A stretch of 64,000 nt of DNA from Druceiella hillmani. Its lineage: Eukaryota > Arthropoda > Insecta > Lepidoptera > Hepialidae. This document shows positions 21,342 through 33,532 of the stretch, piece after piece. Under the pieces are notes generated by a model, which was given only the letters and a program-made list of their open reading frames with translations, was not told where the DNA came from and searched no databases. Within the stretch, counting starts at the first letter, position 1, and each line of letters begins with the position of its first letter. The translations under genes and the position numbers were made by a program. The stretch lies in contig JAYKKI010000090.1 of NCBI GenBank assembly GCA_039881145.1, positions 4,065,501-4,129,500 of the forward strand. The letters are read 5' to 3'.

Positions 21342-21394
21342 AATCTTTTTGGTAGTTGATTTCCACAGCTTCTGGGTTTAGTATATTACATACT
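21342..21394. repeat. 53-bp target-site duplication, downstream copy
   Basis: Identical to 20902-20954. It follows directly after the poly(A) run of the inserted element. Confidence 0.9.
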
Positions 21395-24300
21395 CTGTGA
21401 TAAAATAAAATAAAAATTGTTTCATGGTAATACATGTGCGAAATAAATAATTGAATTCGGTCTATGTATGTTCGTGAGATCTATGTCGGAAAAGAACGAA
21501 ATAATATGGAACGAATAATAAGTTAAAATATATATAATTATGCATCAAGCAAAGTAAATTTATTCCGGGTTTTGATTTTTGACTTTGTTGTTTTTAAATA
21601 TTTAACAGTTAATTCGATTTACATACGTAGAATTCGAGTACGCCTACACGTGTTAAATTATTCGTTTCCAAATTAATTAAAAATTTAACGTTACTTATTT
21701 GTAGCGGGAACTATTAGTTCTAGATTTGGTGTGTTATATATTTTGCGAAAAAATAATAAGAAATACGTTTCCAACGATAAAAAAGGCAAAGAGCGATATT
21801 CCTGATCGCAAAATATATATTTTTTTTTTGGAATTATTGTATGTAAATTTCATTTTTCACATATTTTTTTCTTTTATAAATATATTTGAGTTTTCTTTAC
21901 AATAAAAATTAGTTTTTCATCTACCAAGTCTCACGAAATAATATAGAGTAATCGAAAATCAAGCGAGAAAACGGGCTTTTCCAAATTTAGAAAATAATTT
22001 TTAATGTTTCTTTAAATATATGTAAAAAAAAATATATTGGAAAACTTCATAACCATTCGAAAATTTATGGTTATAGATAGTTTAAATTAAAGTAATTTTC
22101 TTAATTATTTGATAACCTAATTTTGGCGGTGCAGATGTTTCGAAGTTCAGTTATTGTTCTGCGTAAATTCGCTAATTATTTTCTTATTATGTGGGTTCAA
22201 ACGCATATGTAGAATAATGCGTGAATGATCTTTGAACTTAGGTGACACTACCACGTATGTAAATAATTCTAGACAGACTCTACCGAAACATCAAGTGCAC
22301 GAGAACGTCCTCAACGAAATTAGCCTCAGTCGCTTATAGTAGCCGTTGAAAGTGGTTATGTATCCACAGAGACTTGTCGAGAAAAAAATATTTCGTAGGA
22401 CCTAATATTTCTTTAAGCTTTTTCGAGAAGAACAAAAACACTAGACGTAATACAGAAATCGAGAGAGATGTAAAATTTCACACACAAGTTTAAGATATTA
22501 AATAAATTTTATTCGTTTAGAAACAATTACGTATTTTACTGTAAGAGATATTACAACCGGTTCCGGATATTACAACTTGGAGAAGGATATCATAGAAAAC
22601 CTAGATCTATACTACGTAGTTCAACATACCTCCAAGTGTGAAAGTGACTAACATATATAAGAACTTACATATGTTTTAGTGTGAGTAACGACACATAGAC
22701 CAAATATTTTGCCTCATTGGGCACGCTCGGGCCTATCTGTATATTATTCAAGTCAGTGTATCAGACAATCTTAAAATAACTCGTAAAAAATTTAATGACT
22801 CCTATGTATTGTTGTTTTCTGTATTCTTTTTATTTCACTTTGGTAAATGTTTTCAATGCCTTCAGTTTTTTTAGAATAGTTTATTATGTCCTATAAATTT
22901 AATGTTTATTTTTACAAGATGATTGAAGAAAAAATCTCTACAGATACATCTATCTTCTTCGGTGAAAATGAAGTATTTTTGTAATAAAAAAGGATTATTT
23001 TAACAAAATACGTATTTTATGTACTAACATCCATGCTCACATGTAATTTTATTTGATGATTTGTTTCAAAATCGATAAAAAAAGTGAAACAAAGTCCTAT
23101 TTATTTTTTTTTTTGGAAAAATATAAGGATTGTAAAATGTAAATCAAGTTATGTCTTGATAAAAGTAAACATCTTAAACACTGCACAGTTTATTTATTTG
23201 TTAAATTAATGGGATATTTGAGCAATCAATTCTAATTTATAATTGTAAAAATTTTGAAATACGACTTTACAAATAAGTAATTTCTGGAGTAAGATGTAAT
23301 TAAAATATATCCTAATTTGATAGTTTATATTTTCAAAATAAATCTTTGCAAAGCAATGAAATATACATCAGACTGATAAAATTTATTATTAATTTATAAA
23401 AAGCTAGCCCAACTTACAGATTTACCCAAAATAAAGTACACAATAAAAGCGAAAGTTAATTTTATTTGTTTGTTCTACTTTCACGATTTAGTTATTTTTA
23501 CAATCTTTAGCACACGTATAACCTGTATTATGAAGATAAATATAATTTAAATTTTGATATAAATTAATATTAATTTCACTCCAAAAATCCGCAATAGCTA
23601 ATTTCGAATTAAATAATTTTAATTAAACGAAACTTTGTTTTGAATAATGGAATGAAGCAAATATTTCTTATACTTAATTTTCGTAAAATACTTAAAAACT
23701 TTATTAGAATAGCTATGGTACCACAGCAAAAAAATTTTAACGGAAATAGGAAGTGACTTGTTTACACATAGTAAATCATTTTCAAGCATTTAAACAGATT
23801 TTATAAGATAATGAGTAACTTTTTGACAGATGTAATTAACTTGTTTATTTGTTTAGGTCTAAATATTTATATAAATTCGACGAGCTCATGAAAAAACAGG
23901 ATCTTGTTATTTTGTGAAATTTCACATTTCATAAAAAAATAAGATTTGATAAAAAATCTGTTATCTCTTGCCTATTTAAGAAGTAGTTGAGTCAACATTT
24001 TGAGGAAAAGCGGAAACACTCTTTTGCAAAACTCTTTGGTTTTATTTTATGATATGTTGTAAAGTTTAAAATAAGATTACCAAAAATATACTAAACGATC
24101 GAAAATATTTATGTTCATATCATCATCATTATCCACAATACATAAAAGAAGGTATGTTTATAAATTTTGTTTATCCGGTACATATTTTATCCGGTACTAA
24201 CTGGCAGGAAGGTAGCCGAAAATATATTTGGAGATATAATCTAAATGGAATTGTGAAAAATAGATATGAATCTATGACGATAACGAAAACTCTACTTCCG

Positions 24301-25224
24301 GAATGAGACGTTTTTCGCACAGTCGATAATAAAAGTAAAACCCAAGCGGGCCGATATATTTAATCCGTATAGTGAATGCTCAGCGATGTTTTTATCGCAT
24401 CGTTAAGTAGTGCGCCATCACAGTATACGCGCTATAAAACAACGGAAACTCGGAAAAGGAAGGATGTTTAGGAGATGAGATTCGACACATCCTCCATGAC
24501 TAAGTAAGGTCTGACATATCGTCATAAATATTTTGCGAGTCACAAAATTATTTATAAAACTACCATATTTTTTATAATACATTCATGTTTAAGATCCTAA
24601 ATTATAAGAAAACAACTACGAGTATAATTATGTGGCTTACTATATCTATATAATACAAATAATATCGTAATATTTCTACCAAACCCGAAATAAAAAAATT
24701 TAAAATTTTTTTGTTAAAGTTTTATCACATTCAATTTTTTTTTCAAATTTTCAGTAATTTCTGGTTTTACAGAAAATGATTATTAAATATACATTAAAAA
24801 CTAAGTTAATTACGATTTATTTGTGATTTCTAAAATGACGTCTATGGCAGCGTAATCGATGGTGTAAAACGTAGTGATACTTCAATACCAATATTATATC
24901 TGAACCTGACGTTCGATTTAAAGAATATTTTTATAACTATTATGAATATTATAAAACAAGGTCAGTTTTCCCACAAGGTAATTAATAAGAATGGGTTGGA
25001 AATAGGTTAAGATACCGCAGAAGCTGACTTGTTTTACCAAATTAACAACACCCATATATCAGTTTATCTGCAGCTAAATTAATAATTCTTTTAGATTCAT
25101 AGATATCGAAATTGTTTACCATTTACAGATGCTAAAAAATGTTATTCTATCCATTTATAATATTCAATAATAGTTACAATACACAGTATAAATTCTAATA
25201 ATAACGAAGTAATCTGAGAAAACT
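21395..25224. other. long A+T-rich stretch, no gene recognised
   Basis: Nearly 3.8 kb without a supportable gene. G+C-richer islands at about 22240-22380, 22550-22720 and 24290-24500 contain short open frames that I cannot assign. The last has GCGGGCCGATA, GTGCGCCATCACAG and a short hairpin GCGAT/ATCGC. TATCCGGTAC occurs twice near 24172-24200. These islands could be conserved non-coding elements or old transposon debris. Confidence 0.35.
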
Positions 25225-25430
25225 ATTGTCTTTTGTTAGAAGCTTAATGATAAATCGTTTTACAATATTTTAAAAGGTTTTGTCCTGTATGTGCAGTTCA
25301 TTTTCTCGCAGAAACCTTAAATAGATTTCATACGTATACAAAAGGAAGATTTGCACACAGAGTAGATTTTATTATAAAATTTATTTGTATGAATGTTGGC
25401 CTTCACAAGAGAAGGTAAGTAATGAGGCAA
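25225..25430 (-). repeat. dispersed repeat, copy C
   Basis: The reverse complement aligns with copies A (2155-2390) and B (13355-13590): AAGCTTCTAACAAAA at one end, TCTTCCTTTTGTAT and AATAAAATCTAC in the middle. A splice-donor-like AAGGTAAGTA at 25413 lies inside this repeat, so I do not read it as an exon end. Confidence 0.5.
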
Positions 25431-26676
25431 AAATGTTTAAAGCCAAAACAATTTATGTAAATAAACAAACGCTTTTTAGGATGAAAGAAAATTTTAGATA
25501 AAATTTATTGGCGAAATAAAATGAAAAGGTTGAAAATACCATGCGATCGATATTGAATCAATACGCTGTAAATAGCATACCTCTAAAATAATGGCTAGTT
25601 AGGAAATTACAATTGACATAACCAAGAATGTTAGAGGGGAGTTAATTAGTATTTAATAACATAAAAGTCGTTTTGGTAATTAAATGTTTCCTAATCATAA
25701 ACCATCAGTAAGAATTATCTTACTTAAGTAAAGAGGAAACGACAGATAGATTTGAAAGAGAAAAGAAGATTGTAAAGCAGGAGTTCATTGATATTTAGTA
25801 GAATAAGAATTAGTTAAAAATTAACGTTTTGATTAAAGAGTACTGTATATGCCTACCTGATTCATGTTAAATAACGTTATCTTATTAGCATTAGAGAGCA
25901 CATGTTATACATTTTAATGACAGGATTATTCATATTACACGTTTAGAAATTTTGCGAAATAAAATCTGTGGAAAGAGTTTACTATTCCATTAGTTAGTAG
26001 TACTACTTTCGTTAGTCAGAAATAATTTTGCGAGTTAACTATGGTTAGAGATGTTTTACTGCGAAAATCAGTTTATGAATATGCTTTTAAGAAATTTAAA
26101 ATTTTAAACTGACGTCAAAAGTGGCAAAATCCTAATTTAATACAAAGTCAACACGATGAGTTTAAATTTTATATTACATATTAATTAAATTTTATTAAAA
26201 TATTCTTCTGATTTTGATAAATAGCCACTTTTTCTTAGTCACGATTTGAACGTTTTATCATGGCATATATAAAATTTATTGATGTAAAAAATGGTTAAAT
26301 TATATATTAACCCATTTATTTAATTTTTAACTTTTTAGTCATTAGGAAAAACTCGCCTTAATCTTTGGGGTTTCATATCAGAAAAAGAAAAATAAGAAAC
26401 CATTATAAAGTCTCGCAGGGATCCGACCGTTTATTCACCTTTCACAGCTGCTTTTTTCCTTTCCAAACTTGTGTGACGTGGAAACTTGATATTTAGCATA
26501 GAAATATGATATGCTAACTTACGTATATCTCAATGGTGGAGAAGAAAAACATTCATAGGGAAATTTTAGATTGAGAAAATTAATTAATGTGCGAAGAATG
26601 ACTATTTTTACATCATATCATATCAGTTGAAAAGCCGCTTGTAAGGATCCCGTAGTTCCTGCAGTTTGTAAGTATT
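25431..26676. other. A+T-rich non-coding stretch
   Basis: No recognised gene. A slightly G+C-richer patch at 26400-26470 (CTCGCAGGGATCCGACCG) has a faint echo near 26640-26665 (GGATCCCGTAGTTCCTGCAG). No conserved frame is seen. Confidence 0.35.
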
Positions 26677-27195
26677 TCAGAATTTAACATAAAGTAGTTC
26701 TAGACATATTACTATAAATATAATATAAAATTTTTCGCAGAAAAAGTTTTACGTAAAAGCTTGACATTTGGCATATTATTACAGTGTATAAATCACATAT
26801 ATCAATTGTTAACTTTAAAAAAATTATAAAGGATTTGAGAGGGGGAGGGGGGATGGCAAAGAAACTATACATTTTTTTCCACTTTAATTATTCTGTAGAA
26901 TATCAATTGAAAGAACACGTTATAACCAAACCTAAAATCCCCCGATATATCAGAATTTAACATAAGTGATTTTTGGGTATATTACTATAAATATAATGTA
27001 AAAATTTTCGCAAAAAAAGTTTCACGTAAAAGCTTGATTTTTGGTATATTAATACAGTGTATAAATCCTCACATATATCTATAGTTAAGTTTAAAAAAAT
27101 TATAAAAAATTTGAGATTTGACAAAATTATTTTCCACCTTAATTATTCTCTAATATATCAATTGAAGTTATAAGCAAACCTAAACTATTTTTACA
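26677..27195. repeat. tandem duplication of about 270 bp
   Basis: 26677-26940 and 26949-27195 align along their length: CAGAATTTAACATAA, TATTACTATAAATATAAT, TTACGTAAAAGCTTGA or TCACGTAAAAGCTTGA, TACAGTGTATAAATC, AAAAAAATTATAAA, TTAATTATTCT. Copy 1 has a purine-rich insert (GAGGGGGAGGGGGGATGG at about 26837) that copy 2 lacks. Identity is roughly 80%. The two copies are head-to-tail with a junction of about 8 bp. Confidence 0.8.
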
Positions 27196-27390
27196 GAATG
27201 TCATGTAAGATATTTCTACAGATATCGTTGAAAATGCGTAAGAAATGCGATCTTTTCCTCCATCTCTGAAACTGCTGAAGTAATCGTTTTGAAAAGCACC
27301 TTGATTAGAAATTTACCTAAAGTTTACCGGAAAACTAAAATGATAATTTTTAAATTTCAAAGTTATTCAGTTATTCATTATACCATTACG

Positions 27391-27544
<154 letters not shown>

Positions 27545-28779
27545 GTGAAAAATAAGATTAATATTTCCGAATAGAAAATTTCAATGGAAACAATATTACT
27601 CTTAAATGTTTGTGTATATGCAACTCTTGCACTGTAGATTCTACCCGTATTTTTTAGAACAACTTTCCATTAGCATCAGTATTGTGAAACACTTACTAAT
27701 ATTTATGGATAAAAAAATATTCAACAGTAAGGAGTTTTTATTTAGATATAGTTTGCATTTTTTACCTGATGCCAGATTAAAAAATAAACACAATTAAAGC
27801 CAGTTGTAAATTTGTTCCTCTAAGTGGCCAGTGACAAGCGCTCTTAACAATTATTTCATATGCAAATTATGAGTTCCGAATGAGGTTGATTTTAAGATAA
27901 AAGAAAAGGTTGCTTCACGCAACAACATATTTTTTGAGCAAAATTAATATAGTTTATGAAACGCTTTAAAAATATTTCTTAACATGTACGACGTAGAGTT
28001 TCTAAATATTTGTTAATTTTTGCTAGTACGGGGTGTAACAATATTTAAATAAAGACAAGTATATTACCATTATGTGAATAAAACGTTTTGCTGCTTCATT
28101 TGCATTCAATGTTTACATATATACATATATGCACATATTACTCTCTGTAGTCGACCATGATGGACGCGTATATCCATATGTATATACATCAATGCTGGTT
28201 CGTAGGCTCTATCCGCGGTCTATTACAAATATGGGTGCGTAAAGTCAATATCAGTAGAAGAGATAAATAAAAGGAAAGTGAGATTGCAAATAAACAGTTC
28301 TTTTTTAGTTTTATTTTGCTTTATTTCATTTATTGTTTTTTTATTTATTGGGTTTACGCAAATAAGTAAAGGTGTATAAAATTATATGAACATCACGCAT
28401 TCTCGTCAATGTGGAAGTGAATGAAATTGCACCATATTTATTTGTAAAATAAAATAAGTAAACGAACCAAGATTCAACGATAAAGTAAAGAAAAATATTT
28501 TTTATTATAAACTTTACTGTATCTAAATATCTAAACAAAGTTATTGTTTCAAGCGTTATAATTAAAATATATAAATGCATATAACTATGTAAATGCATAA
28601 ACATTTTTGTCATAATAGAAAAATTAAAATCCTTTGACTAAAAACTGTTCTTTATTGTAAAGTGAAAAAATTATAGGACTAATAATAACAATTATAATGT
28701 GTTTAATAAACGGCCATTCACATTTTAAATTACAAGTATTTATACTAAAAGGCTAGTAAATGCAAACACAAAGAACACT
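27545..28779. other. A+T-rich non-coding stretch
   Basis: No recognised gene. The frames at 27606-27797 (plus) and 28341-28613 (minus) are short and without recognisable motifs. Confidence 0.4.
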
Positions 28780-28990
28780 CATTTATAAAGAAGAATATTT
28801 GGATATTAGATAATTCTATAGTGATGATTTCGATATTTCCAACTGTAATAGGTAGATAAAATTCTTCTCTAGGAGGTTTGTCTAGATTATCACCGAGGGT
28901 CCATGATCTTGATATTACAATCAGGTCCTGTTATATCAATGCATGTTCCTTCATTGTCACTAATTAAACAACAGTGTTGGTCATAGTATA
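28780..28990 (-). pseudogene. unidentified coding-like remnant
   Basis: Two adjacent minus-strand frames have protein-like composition. Going 3'-ward these are YYDQHCCLISDNEGTCIDIT followed by GPDCNIKIMDP (about 28990-28895), then, one base shifted, LGDNLDKPPREEFYLPITVG followed by NIEIITIEL (about 28900-28800). One frameshift joins them. I do not recognise the family. It lies just downstream of the broken transposon-type gene at 29500-31145 on the same strand and may belong to the same element, or may be chance. Confidence 0.3.
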
Positions 28991-29499
28991 TGAAAAATAG
29001 AGATTAGGGAGGTATCAATAAATTAAAAAGGCGGTTAAGTTCAAGTGGGACTCATGCCTTGAGAATTTCATAACATTATATTATATTATTGATTGTGTTG
29101 ATTAATAAGTAGGTATTTTACCAATATTTATTATTCCACATTTAATTAGAAATTAATATTTTTTGTTTTATTTTTGCCATGAGCTCTTCCTTTGTGCAAA
29201 ATTTTAGGTCAACAGGAACCATTGCTTTCGTATATCAGTGTTCTTGGGATCCCATTTGGTTCGCTCTGGGCGTATACTTCAATAAAACTGAATTTTCTCG
29301 AAATTTTTGAAGAATCTATGGTTCAAATATTTTACAGCGTAAAATGTTGGGCTTTTTGCAGCATGTTTAGCGATAGTTATGTATTCGACTGGCACATTTA
29401 TGATTTTATTCTTCAGGTGACGTTCTATGTAGACGTTCTAATGTTGTTGTTTTATTTTTATCTACAGCATTCACTTTTGTTTTCTATAAAGTCAACTCA

Positions 29500-31145
29500 A
29501 ATGGAAGCAAATTCCTCAGCATTAAGTCCACTTTCGACTTCGTTTAATATAAAAAAGAAACCATCTTTGTTTTTTTATATTAAAAAGGCAGAGGTTTATG
29601 AACTTGCAGCTTTATTTTGTAATATAGTGTGCTGACATTCAACTAAGGTATTATTAGTACTGTCTTTTGCTAATTTCAGTGCAAAACCGTAACTTTCTCC
29701 CTTTTTATCTGCATCTTCTCACGCATGTTTTCTTTTCTTAATGTGTTTGCTGTATTCTTCTGCAGCTTTTCCTACTTTATAACAGGCGCACTTTTTGCAT
29801 TGATCTTTTTTCGGCACAACGAAAATAAAGTTGTGGAAAGAGCTTTTATATTTCGCTCTTTGCACAAATTATCGACGTAAAATTTGAAGAGGCTTTCTTT
29901 GGAATTCCATTCTAGCAATAAATATTACTTCTGTCATGTTACTCGACCATAATGGGATTTAATTAGAGGAAGATAATCTAAAAATTGGATTAGTGATTGT
30001 TTCGGTTCGGAATTGCATTAAACGTCTCAGTATACTAGGGAGCAGCATTGAAAACTCTTTTTTTTAATTCTGTGCTGTCCGTCGTCCTAAATCTAAGGTA
30101 TTCAAAAACATCCTTCGACATGTATGACTTTTTCATGTTTAATTTTAGATAACAAACAAAGGTATTAGCTCTGTTTGTTATCCCTTCGATATTTCGACTT
30201 CGTGGTCAGACAGTTGGAATAGTTGTTATCCATTCCCAAATTAGGGTCTTTTTCATGCCAAATAAGAATTCAGAATCAATTTAAATTTTTTCTAACATCT
30301 TCATCTACTATTTTAATACTACATTTTAAATACTGTATTTCCCAATCGCATAGGAACATCTTGATTTATTGGAACGTACTTTTTAGATTTATTATAATTC
30401 CACCAGTCTTGTTTTTTCTCTCTCCCAAAAAATGTTTTCCCTTGTTCTCTTCTTCGTTTATTCTTTTCACTAAGCCATTCTTCTTTATCAACTTCGAAAC
30501 GTTTTTCTTCGTTTCTTACTCTTATTTATTTTAATAAGGAAGTCTGAGTATGAATTACAATAAAGCACAAGTTTATTTTCAGTGTCAGTATCATCTGATA
30601 TCGGTGAATTAGGCATAAACTGAGATATATTTTGCATAGGTCTTCCTGAAATTAAAATGCTTTGTGATTTATACTAGGTTATTGTGAAAAGCTTGATGTG
30701 GATTAATATTATATTCAGGATATATGTTTGAATTACCGATACGAATATATCAAAACAATTTTTGTGGTCTGAGCTCAAAATATTTGTTGCTAGTGATTCT
30801 ATTTGTCATGGTACCATAATCAAATTCCTGTTTGTAATGGTATGGAAGTGATCGAAAGTTATGTTATTACGTGTGGTGCTGGGATAATATACGATATCAG
30901 AAAACAAATTATCTGCTTTTCCTGTAATCAAAGTACTTGACAGATTAGTCTGTGGTGTTACATGGACATCATCAATCACCTCATAATAAATATAGTTTGC
31001 ATCCAAAGCTTCTTTTATATTCTCCCTTGATTCTTTATAAAGATCATATTCTGATTTTGGAACAACATTCTTAAATGTATTTCATAAGTTACAAGGCTCA
31101 GCAGCCAAAGCTACCATTTTTTCCTCGAGACAATCTAAAAATAAA
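29500..31145 (-). pseudogene. broken multi-exon gene of a transposon-associated protein family
   Basis: Reading 5' to 3' on the minus strand: after a TTTATTTTTAG acceptor-like site (about 31144) comes EEKMVALAAEP, a stop, then a frame to 30806 (YDLYKESRENIKEALDANYI). After another acceptor-like TTTTAATTTCAG (about 30645) come QFMPNSPISDDTDTENKLV, KKRRK, then, shifted, EEWLSEKNKRRREQGKTFFG. Next are KKSYMSKDVLNTLDLGRRTA, SHYGR (about 29940), EWNSKESLFKFYVDNLCKER and, shifted, VVPKKDQCKKCACYKVG, then EEYSKHIKKRKHA. The series basic linker, 'FLNTLDIG-RTV', 'SHY-R' and 'PKKDQC--C--Y' is one I know from large families of uncharacterised, transposon-borne insect proteins. At least three frameshifts and two stops make it dead. 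Family name and mechanism are uncertain. Confidence 0.55.
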
Positions 31146-32569
31146 GAGATTTAAAGATAACATTTTTATTTTAATAATTATAATATTAAATAATATTTAA
31201 CACGACACAGTCTTAAAACAATCTTTAAGTTTAACTGTTTACTTATGTTTCTGAAATATGCTTAGTTTTATAATCTAGGTAATGAAATTTACAACTTTAA
31301 CAAATTCAAGCAACATATTAACAAGAATATTGAATAAACTTCTTAATCCGTTTCCATAAAATACCTACATTGCGTAAACCTGCTAAGTTCCTAATATTTA
31401 GGTTAGAAGTTGAATATTATTGAAAACATTCAATTTCAGCGCTTCAAAGAAGAAAAGTTTACAGATAAAACAAAATAAACTTACCTTGTTCGTAATTTTT
31501 TGTTTACAACAAAAAATAAACAAAATCAAATACTTAACTAAAGTACAATTAGATTCAGCGTAACCCAACAGGCAATTCGTTGTTCTTTTTAATGTTGGGG
31601 AATACAATCGGTACAAAAGTGAGGCTCCAACAGGATAAAGCAGGTGTTCGTTGTGGAGCTTGATGGTTGTTAAGAAAGCAGTTTTTCGGGCAAGGTATTT
31701 CTCGAATATTTAAGCTAATGTAGTCGATATTCCTTTACTACTTTTAATAGATAATAGTCTGCATATTTAAACTGGTATAAAAATTTTATTTTAACAAAAA
31801 GTGAACTTAGGAGGTTAACGAACTAGGCCTATGATATAACAAGGTAAATAGAGGAAACAAAGTTTTCCGTATAAACACGCAAATTCTGCAGTAAAGTTCG
31901 TTTAGATTTAGAAATATAAATTTTTCATTAAATCATCACAAATTTCCCCACCCCACGTCCACTTCTGGAAAATTTAATGCAGGCCAATATTTATGTCCCC
32001 GTTTGACCGTGAAATTGGAAGGTAAATACAAATATATAAAACTGGTACTTACCCCAATGACATAAATTTTTCACTTCCATGTTTTTGATAAAAATAATGT
32101 TAAAAAACTGATTATCGACAGTGCCATATTTCTTGACTCCTAAAAAATTTAAGAAAATAATTTTAATGCAATAAATTGTAAAAATTGTAAGTAAAATGCA
32201 CTACAAGAATTAATGTGTTTCATACCTACTTATAAATAAAAGCACAAAAATAGTGTAGTACCGCTTTTTTATTTGGTATTCTCATTTCCCAGCTATTCCA
32301 CCACGGCATATTTTTTATTAGTGGGGCTGATTTTTTCTCCAGTAATAATTAATTGAATGACAGGATATTTTATAAATATTAAATGACTAAAAATATCGTA
32401 ACTATCTGAAAAGTCATAATAATCCGGTATTGAGATTAATTTATCTTCTCGATTAGGAAAACATTTCTTTCAATTTGTTGAAATAGTCTTGATTTTCTTT
32501 TGGCAATAAAATATTTCAATCCATGATAATAATCCATATATTTTGGATATATAATTAGGATAGAAATTA
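31146..32569. other. A+T-rich stretch, no gene recognised
   Basis: No supportable gene. The minus-strand frame at 31398-31616 has no recognisable motif. About 32065-32140 loosely resembles the spacer of the giant inverted repeat (9990-10060). Confidence 0.35.
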
Positions 32570-32645
32570 TTGTGAACCAAAATATCTACAATGAGCGCTA
32601 TTAATATTTAGTGATAGCGCTTGTTGTAGGTGCTTTAGTTCACAA
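32570..32645 (+). ncRNA. pre-miRNA-like hairpin (candidate)
   Basis: Arms 32570-32601 and 32614-32645 pair over 32 positions around a 12-base loop (TAATATTTAGTG). If the plus strand is transcribed, there are only two true mismatches (C-A and A-C) and four G-U pairs. On the minus strand the same four positions would be A-C mismatches. The stem contains CTACAATGAGCGCTAT facing ATAGCGCTTGTTGTAG. Length (76 nt) and pairing are within the range of animal microRNA precursors. Expression is unknown, and a decayed foldback transposon would look similar. Confidence 0.35.
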
Positions 32646-33082
32646 GAAATTTATCATTAACAACATTTTAATAAGGAAAATGTTTTTACGTTTAAAAAAA
32701 ATTAAGTATCCCTAATTATAGAACGTATTAGTTGGAAATATATAACAAGTAATTAAAGATTCAAAACTAGTTTTTGAATTTAAAAATATCTACATGAGTA
32801 CACAGGTAGACGATATTTTCATTCACTTAGGATATTTTTGGAATATCAAGTAGTTCATATTTATTAGCAGCATTTATCTTTGTGATGTTATTTACGTTAT
32901 CAAAAAATTAAAAACATAAACATTTCACATGAAAAAATAAACGAAATAAATCGCACTCACCCTAATGACCTAATAACCGATACTATACGAGGAAGACGAC
33001 AATTACTTTAGGTCGAATTTTCCGGTAAAGAAAATATTGGCGCGACAAAACTCGGCGAGGAAATGAAATAAGACTTTGATAT
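32646..33082. other. A+T-rich stretch upstream of a candidate ORF
   Basis: No recognised promoter motif. G+C rises from about 33000 (GGCGCGACAAAACTCGGCGA at about 33039), just before the open frame at 33083. Confidence 0.3.
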
Positions 33083-33532
33083 ATGACACACATTATTTTC
33101 ATGCTTTTCCGCCTCCTTTTCGAGATGTGCGTTTTTCGAGTTACGAACGTTGTTATTTACGGTTGTGCAACGTGCGAAAAATATATTTTGCTCTTAAAGA
33201 GAACAACGAAATTGCCTACTATTTGCAAAACGGTCATTAATTTAGATTATTTGCGAAATTACCGTACGAACAGAAAAGCAAATAAAATTTCACAAGACAG
33301 ACCACAATCTAAGAGACTTGAAGAAATTAATTACAACGAGGGTGTCAGAAAGGAAGGAAGCAGTTCAATTCAAACCAAATCTAAAAATTGTACTCCAACT
33401 CCCCTGGAACACTTCTATCATTCAATTCCAGACTTTCTTCAGTTATTAATATCTAATCAAAATTGTTTTTTAACCAGAAGTCCCTTAATACATGAGAGAC
33501 GAAACATAGTCCTTTATGAGATTATTCTTTAG
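33083..33532 (+). CDS. uncharacterised 149-codon open frame
   Basis: One of the two longest ATG-to-stop frames in the window. The N-terminal 25 residues are hydrophobic (THIIFMLFRLLFEMCVF), then the composition becomes hydrophilic and balanced (YRTNRKANKISQDRPQSKRL, GVRKEGSSSIQTKSKN, TPTPLEHFYHSIPDFLQLLI). AATAAAATAAAG and a short A-run follow about 80 bp after the stop (33614-33637), a possible polyadenylation signal or the tail of a retroposed transcript. I recognise no domain. Random frames of this length are uncommon but possible in 64 kb of A+T-rich DNA. It may also be part of a spliced gene or a processed pseudogene. Confidence 0.25.
   Translation: MTHIIFMLFRLLFEMCVFRVTNVVIYGCATCEKYILLLKRTTKLPTICKTVINLDYLRNYRTNRKANKISQDRPQSKRLEEINYNEGVRKEGSSSIQTKSKNCTPTPLEHFYHSIPDFLQLLISNQNCFLTRSPLIHERRNIVLYEIIL

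Noticed and set aside
22240..22720. G+C-richer patches that might be an LTR or exon
   Set aside because: No terminal TG...CA repeats, primer-binding site or stable reading frame could be demonstrated.
25390..25420. ATG frame ending at AAGGTAAGTA, a perfect splice-donor look-alike
   Set aside because: It lies inside dispersed repeat copy C, and the corresponding positions of copies A and B lack it.
29192..29635. 147-residue plus-strand frame, and the 103-residue one at 30223-30534
   Set aside because: Both are antisense to the broken transposon-type gene at 29500-31145, whose minus-strand motifs are recognisable; the plus frames look like shadows.
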